Shown here: piece by piece, positions 41,365-42,757 of the stretch | Position numbering within the stretch: position 1 is the stretch's first letter | Layout of the letters: the number at the start of each line of letters is the position of its first letter | Position numbers and translations under genes: made by a program | Origin: Candidatus Methanophagales archaeon | GTDB lineage: Archaea > Halobacteriota > Syntropharchaeia > Alkanophagales > Methanospirareceae | DNA: 42,757 bases | Reading direction: 5' to 3' | NCBI GenBank assembly: GCA_014859735.1 | Contig: JACUTR010000003.1 | Location: forward strand, 1 to 42,757 | The notes under the pieces: generated by a model | The model's database searches: none | What the model saw: only the letters and a program-made list of their open reading frames with translations | What the model was told of the DNA's origin: nothing

Positions 41365-42609
41365 TTACGGATATGTAATTTCATCAGGGAACCAATAATC
41401 AGCTTGTATTTGCTGTAAATATCTTATTTTCTCTTCCTTTGTCTTAATAAGTTTAGCCGCCCTTATCACTTCTTTTTCAACTCTCTTCTTCTCAAAAACG
41501 TTAGAAAAAAAGGGAAAACTGTGCCTTACACAAATATTCTGACGGCGAACATTTTTCCTAAATTGTTTAACAAGTGCATCAGTCCAACCTGCCTCTGTAT
41601 GGATATGATAGTCCTCTTTTGTTTGATCTTTTTTCCAAGGATTATACTCGTCAAAAGTTTGGTCTAAAGGTCTATATCTGCAATCCGCAATCTGAACCTT
41701 CCATTCCCAGCATTTTATGCGCTTTCTTTCCATCTCTTCAAAAGGTATTTCCCAGTTGTAAAGCATGAAAACGTAAATGTCCTGAGAATTATAACCCCCT
41801 GTACGCAAAATACCAATTTGCTCTTCGATCTCTTGAAATTGCCCATATCCCCAATCCCACGCTATTCTTGGATCTCTAAAGCCCACTTTTTTTAACAGTT
41901 CCCCTAGATATGGCCTTTCCTTAAGCACTCTACCATCAAATCCGCTCTGTGATTCGCACCACAAAATCTTTTTTCTTTTTTTTAAATCGATAAGTTCTCG
42001 TAGAATATCCTCTATGTGTGTGTTTGCTAAAAAATTGTTGTCATAAAAAACGACTTTTCTTTTTTTAATTTCTTCTTTTACACTGCTTTTAGGTTTGAAA
42101 TTAGGTTCGATTTTTTTTACCCCACAAAACTCACAATTCCTAATACAGCCTCTTGAGGTATGAATTATTTGATAATCAATCGGATGAGGGTTCGCATTCG
42201 TTATAAGATCATAGGCAGGAAAATATTTCTCTGCTTCGTGCAGCACTCCTTCCTTCACTTCATCACAGCCCGTAAATTTTTTGCAGTGATCAGGCATAAA
42301 GGAAGCATAAATGCCACCAACTACTATTTTTGCATTAGGGAATACATGCTTATAATGTCGCACTGCATCCTTTACATACTTTGCCCAATAGGTAAATAAG
42401 GATGTAATCCAAACTTCTTGTGGGTTAAAGCTCAAAATATCTAAATCTGTAATCCCCTTGGTTATGCCTCTCACCAATTTGACTTCAATGCCCTTTGATC
42501 TGAGATAAGATGCTATCTTCAACAATCCTATGGGCAAAAAATTTTTATGATTTTTACTTTTGATAGGGATTGGAAAATCAGGCTCTACAAGTAGTATTCT
42601 TTTTTTCAT
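41365..42609 (-). CDS. B12-binding-type radical SAM protein
   Basis: A 414-residue protein. The N-terminal region (about 1-135) has a cobalamin-binding-like alpha/beta fold (ILLVEPDFP, PIGLLKIASYLRSKGIEV, AKIVVGGIYASFMP), although the usual DxHxxG motif is not evident. The radical SAM core begins at about 150 with TSRGCIRNCEFCGV, giving C-x3-C-x2-C for the [4Fe-4S] cluster. FYDNNFLANTHIEDILREL and CESQSGFDGR follow. The C-terminal 150 residues are unrecognised and Trp-rich (CWEWKVQIADCRYRPLDQTFDEYNPWKK). The substrate is unknown. ATG 42609 has no clear ribosome site, and the upstream DNA is AT-rich (candidate TATA near 42640). Confidence 0.87.
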   Translation of the reverse strand: MKKRILLVEPDFPIPIKSKNHKNFLPIGLLKIASYLRSKGIEVKLVRGITKGITDLDILSFNPQEVWITSLFTYWAKYVKDAVRHYKHVFPNAKIVVGGIYASFMPDHCKKFTGCDEVKEGVLHEAEKYFPAYDLITNANPHPIDYQIIHTSRGCIRNCEFCGVKKIEPNFKPKSSVKEEIKKRKVVFYDNNFLANTHIEDILRELIDLKKRKKILWCESQSGFDGRVLKERPYLGELLKKVGFRDPRIAWDWGYGQFQEIEEQIGILRTGGYNSQDIYVFMLYNWEIPFEEMERKRIKCWEWKVQIADCRYRPLDQTFDEYNPWKKDQTKEDYHIHTEAGWTDALVKQFRKNVRRQNICVRHSFPFFSNVFEKKRVEKEVIRAAKLIKTKEEKIRYLQQIQADYWFPDEITYP

Positions 42610-42757
42610 ATTTCTTCATTCACAAATTTTTCTATGTTTATAATATGCAATGTATTTTGATTTTAGCAAGTTCTTTTTTACTTATCAGTCCCCTTTTATT
42701 TTAGTGTCATACATTGGATTTGGTTGTCTAAAAACTATGCTTCACTCCCACCAGGCT
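42610..42757. other. Right-edge AT-rich non-coding stretch
   Basis: No gene is recognised in these last 148 nt. They probably contain the promoter of the radical SAM gene and the start of a further intergenic region. Confidence 0.3.

Overview
This window looks like an archaeal chromosome segment, most likely euryarchaeal. The evidence is TFB, Rpo7 (RpoE'), Spt4, the ribosomal proteins eS24 and eS31, an STT3/AglB oligosaccharyltransferase, an AglJ-type glycosyltransferase, a geranylgeranyl reductase for ether lipids, an archaeal DRG GTPase, and promoters with TATA boxes and short or absent leaders. Beta-oxidation-type enzymes together with a CO-dehydrogenase homologue, a ferredoxin:thioredoxin reductase, GTP-type PEP carboxykinase and PEP synthase suggest a strict anaerobe near the Archaeoglobi / Syntrophoarchaeia / ANME-1 lineages. 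That placement is inference. I see no rRNA, tRNA or CRISPR array.

Layout: 1-2303 is the 5' part of a large secreted protein (minus strand). 2.6-4.3 kb holds 3-hydroxyacyl-CoA dehydrogenase and enoyl-CoA hydratase. 4.4-7.8 kb holds an isoprenylcysteine-methyltransferase-like membrane protein, CorA and a geranylgeranyl reductase. 7.8-8.3 kb is a gene-poor, possibly decayed stretch. 8.3-9.2 kb holds two small genes that share a bidirectional promoter. 9.4-13.0 kb is a redox cluster of ferredoxin, an aberrant CooS-like CO dehydrogenase, a glutaredoxin-like protein and FTR fused to rubredoxin, followed by a Cu+ ATPase. 15.6-24.4 kb is dominated by N-glycosylation (AglB, AglJ, GalU, UDP-glucose dehydrogenase, UDP-glucuronate decarboxylase) with TFB in the middle. 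24.6-30.1 kb holds GTP-PEPCK, an Lrp regulator, a dihydropteroate-synthase-like protein and a pRiA4b ORF-3 protein. 30.2-36.4 kb holds UbiA, an NDH-2-like oxidoreductase, DRG, DapB, an OB-HD nuclease-like protein and a CDP-alcohol phosphatidyltransferase. 36.4-40.5 kb holds PEP synthase and the rpo7-spt4-eS24-eS31 group. 40.6-42.6 kb holds a Panacea-domain protein and a B12-binding radical SAM protein.

How genes work together: GalU makes UDP-glucose, UGD oxidises it to UDP-glucuronate and UXS decarboxylates that to UDP-xylose, probably feeding AglJ-initiated glycans that AglB transfers to Asn-X-Ser/Thr sequons. The secreted protein at the left edge carries several such sequons. PEPCK and PEP synthase both supply PEP for gluconeogenesis.

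The most unusual signals are two families of small palindromic repeats that sit inside genes. (i) An AT-rich element of about 37 bp is in frame inside an NDH-2-like gene and a phosphatidyltransferase gene, and is also intergenic before dapB; in both genes it encodes a related peptide ending in ALPK. A related palindrome pair lies in ubiA. These resemble the concept of Rickettsia palindromic elements. (ii) A 48-bp GC-hairpin element supplies the last codons and stop of TFB and recurs almost identically in the leader of the glycan operon. Other notable signals are a CooS homologue with Glu in place of an active-site Cys, an attC-like 74-nt hairpin, an AglB with an inserted C2H2-like zinc finger, and an apparently orphan Panacea protein flanked by 29-nt direct repeats.
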